Source of the DNA: Comamonas piscis
Lineage (GTDB): Bacteria; Pseudomonadota; Gammaproteobacteria; Burkholderiales; Burkholderiaceae_C
NCBI RefSeq assembly: GCF_014109725.1
Contig: NZ_CP058554.1
Coordinates: forward strand, 2,728,001-2,792,000
DNA length: 64,000 bases
Direction: 5' to 3'
The position numbers and the translations under genes were made by a program. Position 1 is the stretch's first letter; every line of letters begins with the position of its first letter. Below the pieces are notes generated by a model. It was not told the origin of the DNA, ran no database searches, and worked only from the letters and a program-made list of their open reading frames with translations. Shown here one piece after another: positions 9,005-17,972 of this stretch.

Positions 9005-10066
9005 ATGCAAGACATCCTCCTTGGCCGCAGTGATTTGAAGGTTTCGCCCATTTGCCTGGGCACGATGACGTTTGGTGAGCAAGTGGGCGAAGCCGATGCG
9101 CACGCCATGCTCAGCTACTCACTGGAGCGCGGCGTGTACTTTTGGGACACGGCAGAGATGTACTCGGTACCCGCGCGCGCCGAGACCTTTGGCGCTACCG
9201 AGACCATCATCGGCAACTGGTTCAAGGCCAACCCCGGCCAGCGCGACAAGGTGGTGCTGGCCAGCAAGGTGGCCGGCCCATCGCGCAGCATGCCCTGGGT
9301 GCGCGAGGGCAAGGGCATGACGGCGGCCGATATCGTCGCCTCGTGTGAGGCGAGCCTGCGCCGCCTGCAGACCGATGTGATCGACCTCTACCAGATCCAC
9401 TGGCCAGAGCGCCATGTGCCGGCCTTTGGCAATCTGTACTACGACCCGAAAAAGGAAACCAGCGAGACGACGATTGGCGAGCAGCTGCAGGCGTTGGCGG
9501 GCTTAGTCAAGGCAGGCAAGATCCGCCACATTGGTCTGTCGAATGAAACGCCTTATGGCGTGCATGAGTTTGTGCGTCTGGCTGAGCAGCATGGCCTGCC
9601 GCGCGTGGCCAGCGTGCAAAACCCGTACTGCCTCATCAACCGCTGCTGGGAAAACGGCCTGGACGAGACCTGCGACCGCCTGGGCGTGTCGCTGCTGGCC
9701 TATTCGCCGCTGGCCTTTGGCCTGCTGACCGGTAAATACGACGACAGCGGCATCACCGGACCCCAGGCACCGCAAGGCGCACGCATTGCCAGCTATGAAT
9801 CGGTGCGTAAGCAGCGCTGGGGCCGCCCCGAGGCGCTGGATGCCGCCAAGCGCTACAACCAGCTGGCACGCGACGATGGCATGACCCCCACTGCCTTGGC
9901 ACTGGCGTTTTGCTACAGCAAATGGCAGGTGGCCAGCACCATCATCGGCGTGCGCACCATGGCGCAGCTGGACGAGGACCTGAACATTTGGGGCACGCAG
10001 CTGTCCGAAGCCTTGCTGCAAGAGATTGATGGCTTGCGCTGGGCGCTGGGCGATCCGGCGCAATAA
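9005..10066 (+). CDS. tas: Aldo/keto reductase, Tas family
   Basis: A 353-residue NADPH-dependent aldo/keto reductase close to E. coli Tas. Shared blocks are LGTMTFGEQ near the N-terminus, the Asp/Tyr active-site region DTAEMYSVPARAET, the lysine in ASKVAGPSR, the histidine in YQIHWPERH, and GLSNETPYGV plus SVQNPYCLINR in the barrel. The physiological substrate of Tas proteins is not known. The gene stands alone, with a terminator hairpin about 50 bases after the stop. Confidence 0.92.
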   Translation: MQDILLGRSDLKVSPICLGTMTFGEQVGEADAHAMLSYSLERGVYFWDTAEMYSVPARAETFGATETIIGNWFKANPGQRDKVVLASKVAGPSRSMPWVREGKGMTAADIVASCEASLRRLQTDVIDLYQIHWPERHVPAFGNLYYDPKKETSETTIGEQLQALAGLVKAGKIRHIGLSNETPYGVHEFVRLAEQHGLPRVASVQNPYCLINRCWENGLDETCDRLGVSLLAYSPLAFGLLTGKYDDSGITGPQAPQGARIASYESVRKQRWGRPEALDAAKRYNQLARDDGMTPTALALAFCYSKWQVASTIIGVRTMAQLDEDLNIWGTQLSEALLQEIDGLRWALGDPAQ

Positions 10067-10111
10067 GCTTGTGGCTTCCTTCGGGGAGCTGGTGGACGCT
10101 ATGACCCGCAG

Positions 10112-10135
10112 GCCCTGGTGCAAACCAGGGCTTTT
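10112..10135 (+). terminator. Terminator after tas
   Basis: The arms GCCCTGGT (10112-10119) and ACCAGGGC (10124-10131) pair around a 4-base loop and are followed by TTTT. Confidence 0.75.
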
Positions 10136-10233
10136 GGCGTTGCGAAGGCCGCTATGCTTGGCGGCGCCCCCGCCTATTTTTTCGAGACAATAGGGGCAGA
10201 TTTTGCGCGGCGCCTGCCGCGACCTCTCCAGCC

Positions 10234-10725
10234 ATGAGCAAAAAAAACCATATCAGCGAAACGCCAGCCACCCAGTTCTTGAAGGCGCACAAGGTGGCGT
10301 TTACCGAGCATCCGTACGACTATGTGGAGCACGGCGGCACGTCCGAGTCGGCCCGCCAGCTGGGGTTGGATGAGCATGTCGTGGTCAAGACCCTGGTGAT
10401 GCAGAACCAGGATGCCAAGCCGCTCATCGTGCTGATGCATGGTGACTGCAAGGTATCGACCAAGAGCCTGGCGCGCCAGATTGGCGCCAAGAGCGTGGAG
10501 CCCTGCACGCCCGAGGTGGCCAGCCGCCACAGTGGCTACCTGGTGGGCGGTACCTCGCCGTTTGGCCTGCGCAAGGCCATGCCGGTCTATATCCAGGAGA
10601 CGATTCTGGACTTACCCCGCATCGCCATCAACGGCGGGAGGCGTGGTTTTTTAGTGCAGATCGATCCCAAAGCCTGCGTTGAGGTGCTGGGTGCCCAGGC
10701 AGTACAGTGCGCACTGGCAGAATGA
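10234..10725 (+). CDS. ybaK: Cys-tRNA(Pro)/Cys-tRNA(Cys) deacylase
   Basis: A 163-residue trans-editing enzyme that hydrolyses Cys mischarged on tRNA(Pro). The YbaK fold is seen in HPYDYVEHGGTSESARQLG, the conserved lysine block VVKTLVMQ, the central HGDCKVSTKSLARQIGAKSV and the C-terminal YLVGGTSPFG/NGGRRG motifs. Length is typical. It precedes plsY by about 70 bases in the same direction and may share its transcript. Confidence 0.93.
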   Translation: MSKKNHISETPATQFLKAHKVAFTEHPYDYVEHGGTSESARQLGLDEHVVVKTLVMQNQDAKPLIVLMHGDCKVSTKSLARQIGAKSVEPCTPEVASRHSGYLVGGTSPFGLRKAMPVYIQETILDLPRIAINGGRRGFLVQIDPKACVEVLGAQAVQCALAE

Positions 10726-10792
10726 CGCCTGCATTTAACCAACATCAACCAGCTTGCGCCCGCCGCTGGGGCGCGCAGGCAAGGGGAGCAAT

Positions 10793-11425
10793 TTGACTAC
10801 CGTTTATTCCATCCTGGCCACCATCCTGGCCTACCTCATCGGGTCGCTGTCGTTTGCGGTGATTGTCAGCCGCACCATGGGGCTCAATGACCCGCGCACC
10901 TACGGCAGCAAAAACCCCGGCGCCACCAATGTGCTGCGATCGGGCAGCAAGGCCGCAGCGGTGGTCACCTTGCTGCTGGATGCCGCCAAGGGCTGGTTGC
11001 CCGTCGCGCTAGTGGCCTGGTTTGGCAAGCCTTATGGGCTGGAAGAGGGCACGATTGCGCTGGTCGGCATTGCGGCATTTCTGGGCCATCTCTGGCCGGT
11101 GTTCTTCAAGTTTGAAGGCGGCAAGGGTGTGGCCACCGCGCTGGGCGTGCTGCTGGGCTTTAGTGGCTGGCTGGGCTTGCTGGTTTTGCTGACCTGGGTA
11201 GCCGTGGCCGCCATCTGGCGCTATTCGTCGCTGTCGTCGCTGGTGGCAGCGGTGCTGGCGCCCGTGTTCTACATCCTGATTGGCGGCGAGCTCTGGGACT
11301 TCCACGCCGAGATTTTTAGCGCCGTGCTGCTGATGTCGGCCTTGCTGGTCTACCGCCACAAGCTCAATATCCAGCGCCTGGTCGAAGGCAAGGAATCCAA
11401 GCTGGGCCAAAAGAAAACCAAGTGA
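10793..11425 (+). CDS. plsY: Glycerol-3-phosphate acyltransferase PlsY
   Basis: An inner-membrane enzyme that transfers an acyl group from acyl-phosphate to glycerol 3-phosphate, the first step of phospholipid synthesis. About 210 residues with several membrane segments and the three family motifs: YLIGSLSFAVIVS near the start, SKNPGATNVLRSG, and FEGGKGVATALG. I chose the TTG at 10793, which follows AAGGGGAGCA at correct spacing; an upstream TTG at 10754 would add 13 residues not seen in the family. A bidirectional terminator follows. Confidence 0.93.
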   Translation: MTTVYSILATILAYLIGSLSFAVIVSRTMGLNDPRTYGSKNPGATNVLRSGSKAAAVVTLLLDAAKGWLPVALVAWFGKPYGLEEGTIALVGIAAFLGHLWPVFFKFEGGKGVATALGVLLGFSGWLGLLVLLTWVAVAAIWRYSSLSSLVAAVLAPVFYILIGGELWDFHAEIFSAVLLMSALLVYRHKLNIQRLVEGKESKLGQKKTK

Positions 11426-11460
11426 TGCACTGCGCGAAGGCGCAGACGAGCGGATAAGCC

Positions 11461-11496
11461 AAGGGCTGAACACCATCGCGGGTTCAGCCCTTTTGT
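11461..11496. terminator. Bidirectional terminator between plsY and the protease gene
   Basis: The arms AAGGGCTGAAC (11461-11471) and GTTCAGCCCTT (11482-11492) pair perfectly, with T's on the right and A's on the left. It therefore serves plsY and the convergent gene. Confidence 0.8.
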
Positions 11497-11526
11497 TTGG
11501 GCAGCGTTCAGCGCTGCAGCGGGATG

Positions 11527-12216
11527 CTATTTGATCCGGTCCAGGGTCATCTGCGGGCCGGCGCGCTTCATCTCAAAGGCATTGAGAAAGCTGTTGCCCA
11601 GCAACACAAAGGGCATGTCGGATGAGGTGACCACGGCATCGACATTGCGCAGCTCCACATCGGAGATGCGCACGCTGCTGAGCTTGAGCATCCAGCCCTG
11701 GCTCACGCCATTGGCGGTGCCCATGCGCACCGGGCGGCCCTTGCTGAAGTCAATGCCGAGCTTGCGCGCTTCGCTGGCGCTCATGCTGACGGTGGTGGCG
11801 CCCGTGTCGACCAGGAAGCGGGTGGCTTTGCCATTGATCATGCCGGCCGTCATGAAGTGGCCTGTGGCGTCCGCCGCCAAGACGATGCGCCCGGTGGTGC
11901 TCACCGGCAGGGCCGCATCGGCCACGCTGACCGGCGACTCACCCATGCGCAGGCTATGCGCCGCGCCGGCGATGCGTACCTGCGCCTGCCCGTCCTTGAC
12001 GCTGATGACCTGCACCTGCTGGTAGCTGCTTCCCACTGCCACGGCCTTGGGGGCACGGCCATCGATGACCAGCAAGGCCTTGTCGCCCAGAATGCCAGCG
12101 AGCGCCACCGAGCGGGGGCCTTCGGTCGCCTCTTGCGCATGGGCTGCCCAGGCAGCGCTGGCGCACCAAGCCAGGGTCAGCGCCAGGCGGCGCAAGCGGC
12201 TAGGGATGCTCTGCAA
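11527..12216 (-). CDS. Retropepsin-like aspartic protease, clan AA, periplasmic
   Basis: A single-domain aspartic protease of the bacterial retropepsin type. The catalytic motif is FLVDTGATTVSMSASEA, and the C-terminal partner is FVLLGNSFLNAFEM. Before it lies a small domain with about 90 residues of beta structure (KAVAVGSSYQQVQVISVKDG). The N-terminus is a signal peptide ending AAWAAHAQ. The start is uncertain: no ATG lies close to the signal peptide. TTG codons at 12216 and 12195 are candidates, and both are in or beside the right arm of a palindromic repeat. The frame also stays open far upstream through the repeat. The function in cells is unknown; such proteases are often periplasmic or inner-membrane anchored. 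Confidence 0.8.
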   Translation of the reverse strand: MQSIPSRLRRLALTLAWCASAAWAAHAQEATEGPRSVALAGILGDKALLVIDGRAPKAVAVGSSYQQVQVISVKDGQAQVRIAGAAHSLRMGESPVSVADAALPVSTTGRIVLAADATGHFMTAGMINGKATRFLVDTGATTVSMSASEARKLGIDFSKGRPVRMGTANGVSQGWMLKLSSVRISDVELRNVDAVVTSSDMPFVLLGNSFLNAFEMKRAGPQMTLDRIK

Positions 12217-12367
12217 AACCCTCGCCAAGCGGGATGGACGCGGATCGGGATGAGCCGCAAGGCGTCTTCTGCAGTCAATAGCCGTAGCTATTGACAAGGA
12301 AGACAACGCAGCGGATCGCCCGAGTCCGCGTTCAGACCACGGCAGGGAGTTTTGCAGAGGGTCCCTA
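12202..12367. repeat. Long imperfect palindromic repeat (MITE/REPIN-like)
   Basis: About 165 bases with inverted ends (AGGGATGCTCTGCAAAACCC at the left, GGAGTTTTGCAGAGGGTCCCT at the right). The centre is a perfect TCAATAGC-CGTA-GCTATTGA (12275-12294). Much of the two halves is complementary with gaps, so the transcript would form a long hairpin. A shorter relative lies at 8108-8200. There is no open frame for a transposase. It overlaps the 5' end of the protease gene. Confidence 0.8.
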
Positions 12368-12596
12368 GGTGCCGGGCAGGGCTTGGAAAGCGAAGGGGTC
12401 ATAGGTGCAGGGGAGGCTCTTTGAAGGTGTATGCCGATAGGGTTGACCGAGTCTAGCGGGGCCGGGTGCCGGCCGATAGCTTTACATCCTAATGCAAGCG
12501 GTAACCCGCAAATACAGCTATTTATTTTTTGCGCCAAAAGTCTAGCCCGTTGTTTTTTGGGAAAAGTAAGCGCCCGCTGAAGGTTAATGTATTGCT

Positions 12597-12617
12597 ATTG
12601 ATAATCGTTATCATTAG
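12597..12617 (+). promoter_or_regulatory. Fur box upstream of the siderophore receptor
   Basis: TTGATAATCGTTATCATTAG contains the palindrome TGATAA-TCG-TTATCA (12599-12613) and closely matches the Fur consensus. It lies about 60-80 bases before the receptor ATG, so the receptor should be iron-repressed. Confidence 0.85.
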
Positions 12618-12678
12618 CATCCCTGACTCAAATTTACAAGCTGTTTACTCAGCGGAATTATTGTTTCAGGAGTTTTCA

Positions 12679-14820
12679 ATGATCCAAGCCCTTCGCAGCG
12701 AGACCCTCGCGCGTACAAGAGGCGAGCGCGCCAGCCTGTCGGTGGCGGCGCTGTTGATGCTGGCCTATGTGCCAGCTATCGCACAAGAGCACACCCTGCC
12801 AACGGTGCAGGTGTCTGCCGACCAGTTCGACCCCGATGATGTGCGCCCCGAAGGCGTGACCACGGCGACCAAGACCTATATGGCGCCCAAGGACATCCCG
12901 CAAACCATCGACACCTTGGAAGTCAACAAGTACAAGAGCTATGGCATCAATGACCTGTCGGTGATGCTCGATGGCGTGCCGGGCGTCAACACCAGCTACG
13001 ACATGCGCGGCGAGGGTGTGATGATTCGCGGCTTCAATGCCGACAGCGGCGATATCTACCGCGATGGCGTGCGCGAATCCGGCCAGGTGCGCCGCAGCAC
13101 CGCCAATGTGGAGCGCATCGAGATTCTGAAAGGCCCGGCCTCGGTGCTGTACGGCCGTGGCGCCGGCGGCGGCGTGGTCAACATGGTCAGCAAGCAGGCG
13201 CGTTTTGATGGCGTCAGCAGCGTGACTGTGCGCGGCGGCTCTTGGGAGAACGTGGGCGGCACCATCGACATCAACCGGGTGATCAGCCCCAACGTGGTCA
13301 TGCGCCTGACGGCTGACCGCGAACAGGCACATAGCTTTCGCAGCGGCATCCGCAACCGCAATGAGATGGTCTCGCCCAGCATCCTGGTCGACACCCGCAC
13401 GGGCCTGCGCTGGACGGGGCAGTACACCTATGACAATGTCTGGCGCGTGCCGGACCGTGGCCCCACCTACGAGCAGATGCCGCCAGGCATGTCGCTGCGC
13501 CAGGGCTTTGCCCAGCCAGGCGATTTTGTCGAAGACCGGCTGCGCGTGCTGCGCTCGGACCTGTCGTATGAGTTCAACCCGGCCTGGAGCGTGCGCTGGG
13601 TGGCCAGCAAGCGCGAGGCCAGCCAGGATTTTGACCACTACTTTGCCGGCACCTATTGCAACCCCCAGGGCCTGACGCCTGCAGGCGCCAAGTGCGCCAA
13701 CCCCGGCCTGCTGCGCCAAAGCTATGCCTGGCAGCAAACCGAGAACCGCACCACCACCCACACGGTGGATCTGACCGGCAAGCTCAACCTGGCCGGCATG
13801 CGCCATGAGTTGCTGCTGGGCGTGGAGCACAGTGAGGAAGAGCGCGCGCCGCGCCTCTTCAGCACCGCCAACAGCAATGGCTATATCGACCCGAACAACC
13901 CGGTGTTTGATGCCGTGCGGCCACCGCAAGGCACGCCATCGCAGCACAACCTGCACAAAGGCACGGCCCGCGCGCTGTATGTGCAGGATCTGGTCAGCCT
14001 GAGCGACCAGTGGAAGCTGCTGCTGGGTGCGCGCTACGACAACTTTGACTTCAACAGCACCAACCAGCTGACCAATGCCAGCCGCAGCACCGACGGCAAT
14101 TCCGTCAGCCCGCGTGCCGGTCTGGTCTGGCAGCCGGTGCGCGAGCACAGCGTGTATGCGTCCTGGAGCCGCAGCTTCTCGCCCTATGGCGGGCGCGGCA
14201 CCTTGTCGGTGGATACCGGTGCTGGCGCGGTGCTGGACGATGAGCCCCAGCATTCGCAGCAGTACGAGATGGGTGTCAAGAGCGATTGGCTCGATGGCGC
14301 GCTGTCCACCCAGCTGGCCGTCTACCAGCTGGAGCACTACAACATCCGCTACCGCCCCGATCCGGACAACGACCCCTTCACCTGGGCGGTGCGTGGCAAG
14401 GAGCGTTCGCGCGGTATCGAGTTCAGCGCGGCAGGCCGTGTGGCACCGTTTTGGTATGTGCGCGGCGGCGTCGGCATCATGGCGGCCAAGGTCACCGAGA
14501 ACAAGTCCAACCCCGCGCTGGAAGGCAATTACCTGGCCAACACCGCGCGCCGCAATGGCAATGTGTTCCTGCGCTATGCGCCTGCGGGCACCTGGTATGC
14601 CGAGCTGGGTGTGACCCACACCAGCGCGCGTTACACCAATGACGCCAACACCGCGCGCGTGCCCGGTTACACCCGCTGGGATGGCCTGGTAGGCTGGCGC
14701 GCTGCGCCATGGACCGTCACCCTGGCGGTGTCCAACCTGACCAACAAGGAATACTGGCGCAGCAGCAGCATGCCGGGTACGCCGCGTGGTGCCTTGCTGA
14801 GCGCGAACTACCAGTTCTAA
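12679..14820 (+). CDS. TonB-dependent siderophore receptor (catecholate type)
   Basis: An outer-membrane receptor of 713 residues. It has a signal peptide ending near AIAQ and a plug domain from about residue 50 (LPTVQVSADQF, VSVMLDGVPGV-type, RIEILKGPASVLYGRG), then a 22-strand barrel ending in Phe (ALLSANYQF). There is no N-terminal STN signalling domain, so it is a simple transporter. The ATG at 12679 follows CAGGAGTTTT and gives the signal peptide; the frame is open further upstream, through the Fur box. The plug resembles the Fiu/FhuE group, but the ligand cannot be stated. It is monocistronic with a strong terminator. Confidence 0.92.
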   Translation: MIQALRSETLARTRGERASLSVAALLMLAYVPAIAQEHTLPTVQVSADQFDPDDVRPEGVTTATKTYMAPKDIPQTIDTLEVNKYKSYGINDLSVMLDGVPGVNTSYDMRGEGVMIRGFNADSGDIYRDGVRESGQVRRSTANVERIEILKGPASVLYGRGAGGGVVNMVSKQARFDGVSSVTVRGGSWENVGGTIDINRVISPNVVMRLTADREQAHSFRSGIRNRNEMVSPSILVDTRTGLRWTGQYTYDNVWRVPDRGPTYEQMPPGMSLRQGFAQPGDFVEDRLRVLRSDLSYEFNPAWSVRWVASKREASQDFDHYFAGTYCNPQGLTPAGAKCANPGLLRQSYAWQQTENRTTTHTVDLTGKLNLAGMRHELLLGVEHSEEERAPRLFSTANSNGYIDPNNPVFDAVRPPQGTPSQHNLHKGTARALYVQDLVSLSDQWKLLLGARYDNFDFNSTNQLTNASRSTDGNSVSPRAGLVWQPVREHSVYASWSRSFSPYGGRGTLSVDTGAGAVLDDEPQHSQQYEMGVKSDWLDGALSTQLAVYQLEHYNIRYRPDPDNDPFTWAVRGKERSRGIEFSAAGRVAPFWYVRGGVGIMAAKVTENKSNPALEGNYLANTARRNGNVFLRYAPAGTWYAELGVTHTSARYTNDANTARVPGYTRWDGLVGWRAAPWTVTLAVSNLTNKEYWRSSSMPGTPRGALLSANYQF

Positions 14821-14836
14821 GCTAACTTGGCTCGAT

Positions 14837-14877
14837 AAAAAAGGCCGCGCTGCATAGCTTGCAGCGCGGCCTTTTTT
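14837..14877. terminator. Bidirectional terminator between receptor and yajQ
   Basis: The 17-base arms AAAAAAGGCCGCGCTGC (14837-14853) and GCAGCGCGGCCTTTTTT (14861-14877) are perfectly complementary, with T's on one side and A's on the other. Confidence 0.95.
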
Positions 14878-14895
14878 CCAGGCGACTGGCTGGGA

Positions 14896-15381
14896 TCAGT
14901 CGCGGAAGTTGTTGAACGAAATCGGCACGTCGGTCACGTCCTTTTTCAGCATCGCCATCGCCGCTTGCAGGTCATCGCGCTTGGCGCCAGTGACGCGCAC
15001 GGCATCGCCCTGGATGGCAGCTTGCACCTTCATCTTGCTGTCCTTGATGAGCTTCTGGATCTTCTTGGCCAGCTCTTGCTCGATGCCATTCCGCACCTTG
15101 ATCACCTGCTTGACCTTGTCGCCGCCGACCTTTTGCACATCGCCCTTGTCCAGAAAGCGCACATCCACATTGCGCTTGGTCAGCTTGTTGCGCAGGATGT
15201 CTTCGACCTGCACCAGCTGGAACTCGGCATCGCCGAACATGACGATCTCTTTATCCTTGAGCTCAATACCGGCCGAGCTTCCCTTGAAGTCGAAACGGGT
15301 GCCAATTTCCTTGGCGGAATTCTCAACAGCGTTTTTCACCTCGACGAAGTCGGCTTCGCAAACCGTGTCAAACGATGGCAT
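14896..15381 (-). CDS. yajQ: YajQ family nucleotide-binding protein
   Basis: A 161-residue member of the YajQ family (former UPF0234), which binds nucleotides and in some species cyclic di-GMP. It starts with the family signature [20 protein letters not shown] and ends with [11 protein letters not shown], both nearly invariant. Length is normal. It diverges from murB, with about 65 bases between the start codons. Confidence 0.96.
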   Translation of the reverse strand: MPSFDTVCEADFVEVKNAVENSAKEIGTRFDFKGSSAGIELKDKEIVMFGDAEFQLVQVEDILRNKLTKRNVDVRFLDKGDVQKVGGDKVKQVIKVRNGIEQELAKKIQKLIKDSKMKVQAAIQGDAVRVTGAKRDDLQAAMAMLKKDVTDVPISFNNFRD

Positions 15382-15446
15382 AAATACTCTCCTTGCAGGC
15401 CAGGCTGAGCGCCTGAGTGGGTCGCGACAAGTGCGACAATCTAGCG

Positions 15447-16547
15447 ATGTTAGTCGAGAAAAATGCCCCGCTGCAGCAATACAACACCTTTGGCATCATG
15501 GCGCGGGCCATGAACCTGGTGCGCGTGCAGTCCCCACAAGATATCCCTGATTTTTTGGCGCAGCCCCCGCTGGGCGCCAGCCGCCAGGTGGTGGTGCTGG
15601 GGGGAGGTAGCAATATCGTCATCACCGGCGATGTCGAGCCCACCGTCTTCAAGATGGAAATCATGGGCAAACGCCTGGTTGAAGAAACCGACAAGCACTA
15701 CATCATTGAAGTGGGTGCTGGCGAGGTGTGGCACGAGGTAGTGGCCTGGAGCCTGGCCCAGGGCTACCCGGGACTGGAGAACCTGGCGCTGATCCCCGGT
15801 ACCGCCGGCGCCGCACCGGTGCAGAACATTGGCGCCTATGGCGTGGAGCTGCAGGACCGCTTTGATTCGCTCGACGCGATCGACCTGAGCAATGGCCAGC
15901 ATTTCAGCCTGCAGGCCGCGCAGTGCGCATTTGGCTACCGGGATTCGGTCTTCAAGCATGCGCCGGCCGAAACCATGCCGCTCACGATGATCGCCCGCGC
16001 CACTGGTGTGGCCGAGCCCCGGGGCATGGGGCTGGCGGGCCGCGCCGTGATCACCCATGTGCGGCTGCGCCTGGCCAAGGATTGGAAGCCGGAGCTGGGC
16101 TATCTGGACCTGGCCCGCAAGCAGGCAGAAAAAGGCATTGAACATCCCAGCGCTCAGGACATCTTTGACTGGGTCGTCGAGATTCGCCGTGCCAAGCTGC
16201 CCGACCCGGCGCAGATCGGCAATGCCGGCAGCTTTTTCAAAAACCCGCAGGTGAGCGCCGACCAGTGCGAGGACATCATTGCGCGCGAACCCAAAATCGT
16301 GCACTACCCCATGCTGGATGGCAGCATCAAGCTGGCAGCGGGCTGGATGATCGATGCCTGCGGCTGGCGAGGCAAGAGCATTGGCAAGGCCGGTGTGTAT
16401 GACCGCCAGGCCTTGGTCCTCGTCAACCTGGGTGATGGGGAGGGCAGCGTTACCGGTGGTGAGGTAGTCACGTTAGCGCGTGCGATCCAGACCAGCGTTT
16501 ATGAGCGCTTTGGTATCCAGCTGGAGCCGGAACCGGTGGTTTGGTAG
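15447..16547 (+). CDS. murB: UDP-N-acetylenolpyruvoylglucosamine reductase
   Basis: A FAD enzyme that reduces UDP-GlcNAc-enolpyruvate to UDP-MurNAc in peptidoglycan synthesis. The 366-residue type I MurB shows the FAD-binding [14 protein letters not shown], the signature [20 protein letters not shown], and the catalytic serine in [10 protein letters not shown]. The ATG at 15447 gives the usual [16 protein letters not shown] start; an in-frame start at 15417 would add 10 unlikely residues. Confidence 0.97.
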   Translation: MLVEKNAPLQQYNTFGIMARAMNLVRVQSPQDIPDFLAQPPLGASRQVVVLGGGSNIVITGDVEPTVFKMEIMGKRLVEETDKHYIIEVGAGEVWHEVVAWSLAQGYPGLENLALIPGTAGAAPVQNIGAYGVELQDRFDSLDAIDLSNGQHFSLQAAQCAFGYRDSVFKHAPAETMPLTMIARATGVAEPRGMGLAGRAVITHVRLRLAKDWKPELGYLDLARKQAEKGIEHPSAQDIFDWVVEIRRAKLPDPAQIGNAGSFFKNPQVSADQCEDIIAREPKIVHYPMLDGSIKLAAGWMIDACGWRGKSIGKAGVYDRQALVLVNLGDGEGSVTGGEVVTLARAIQTSVYERFGIQLEPEPVVW

Positions 16548-16584
16548 GCGCTAACGCCTATCTGCAGTGATAGGTGCGCGCGGC

Positions 16585-17814
16585 TCAGCGCTTGGCAGGC
16601 GGTATCCAGCGCGCAAGCGCCGCAGCCGCCCCCCAGGCCACCAAGCCGATGCAGGCAATGCCGCTGGCCAGCGACAGGCTGCCGGCCAGAAACGACAGCA
16701 GCGCCGGCCCGAGCGAAGACCCCAGATCAGCCGCCAGGCGCCATAGCCCCAGAAAATGCGCCCGCGCATGGCGCGGTGCATGGTCGGCGCCCAAGGTCAT
16801 GATCAGGCCCGAGCCGATGCCATTGCCAAAGCCCAGCGCCATGGCGGCCAGCAGCAAGGTCGTTACCGTGCTGGTCAGGGGCATCAGCAGCATCGCGGCG
16901 CCCATCACCAGCATCGATGGCACGGCCACCCAGCGCCGGCCTTTCAGATCCATCAGCCTGCCGGCGGGGTAGAAGACCAGCATGTCGATAGCGCCCGCCA
17001 GCCCGTAGACCAACGAGGCCGCAGCAGGCGCCATGCCCAAATGGTCGGCCCACAGCGGGATGACTACCTGGCGCGATGCGCGCACCGCGCTGACCAGCAG
17101 CACGCCCAAGCCGAGGGTAAGGAACAGCTGGTGGTGTGCGCGCAGGATGCCGGCGATGGAGGGCGCTTCGGTCGGCACCGCCTGGCCTGGCAGTGCGGAG
17201 GGCGCCGCAAGATCGGGCACACGCAGGCCAATGGCTGCCGCGCAGAGCACCCCCACCATGCCCACCGCAAAGGCGGCATGCAGGCCCCAGGCATGCATGG
17301 CCCAGGCGCCGATAAAGGGGCCGATGAACATGCCGATGCGCATCACCCCTCCCAGGGTGGACAGCGCACGCGCGCGGAAGTGCACGGGCACAGCCTCGGT
17401 CAAATAGCTTTGCCGCGCCAGGTTGTAGACCGCCTGCGACATGCCCACCATCAGGCAGCCCAGCGCAAACAGCCAGAGCTGCTGGGTGAGCATGCAAATG
17501 GCCATGCCCAGCGCGCTCCACAGGCCTGCCGCCACAATCGCCCAGCGTTCGCCCCAGCGGGCGGTGATCAGCGAGGCCGGAATATTGCTGAGCAAGGAGC
17601 CGATGCTGACCAGCCCCACCACCAGCGCTGCGATGGACACCGAAGCGCCCAGCTCCCGCGCCATCAGCACAATCACCGGCAGCACCGCACCTTCGCCAAT
17701 ACCGAACAGCAGCGAGGGGCCAAAGGCCGCCACTGCTATGCGGCGCAGCGAGAATTCGGCGCTGCTGTCTGCGGCCGAATCGGAGGCGGGGGGAGGGGAG
17801 CAGGGCGTGCCCAT
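16585..17814 (-). CDS. MFS transporter
   Basis: A 409-residue major facilitator with about 12 hydrophobic segments. The loop 2-3 motif is degenerate (ASLITARWGERWAIVA) and its counterpart in the second half is GRLMDLKGRRW. The N-terminus before the first segment is short and acidic/Pro-rich. The substrate cannot be read. It is convergent with murB and stands alone, with about 160 bases to the hisP-type gene in the same direction. Confidence 0.88.
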   Translation of the reverse strand: MGTPCSPPPASDSAADSSAEFSLRRIAVAAFGPSLLFGIGEGAVLPVIVLMARELGASVSIAALVVGLVSIGSLLSNIPASLITARWGERWAIVAAGLWSALGMAICMLTQQLWLFALGCLMVGMSQAVYNLARQSYLTEAVPVHFRARALSTLGGVMRIGMFIGPFIGAWAMHAWGLHAAFAVGMVGVLCAAAIGLRVPDLAAPSALPGQAVPTEAPSIAGILRAHHQLFLTLGLGVLLVSAVRASRQVVIPLWADHLGMAPAAASLVYGLAGAIDMLVFYPAGRLMDLKGRRWVAVPSMLVMGAAMLLMPLTSTVTTLLLAAMALGFGNGIGSGLIMTLGADHAPRHARAHFLGLWRLAADLGSSLGPALLSFLAGSLSLASGIACIGLVAWGAAAALARWIPPAKR

Positions 17815-17972
17815 GGTGGCGGGGGAAGGGTATCGGGTCTGGGCTGAGGGGCCGGTTGGCGCTTGGCTGACCGAAGAACCTTGTCCAGATCAGCAGCGAC
17901 CGGCCTTATTTTGCGCCTGCCCGGCGCTCGGATGGCGCTGATCCTGTCGCGGGCAGAACTCGGCTTGGTCGT

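Noticed and set aside
12676..14619. Leftward frame of about 650 codons opposite the siderophore receptor
   Set aside because: Shadow of an unmistakable TonB receptor that has a Fur box, ribosome site and terminator on the plus strand.
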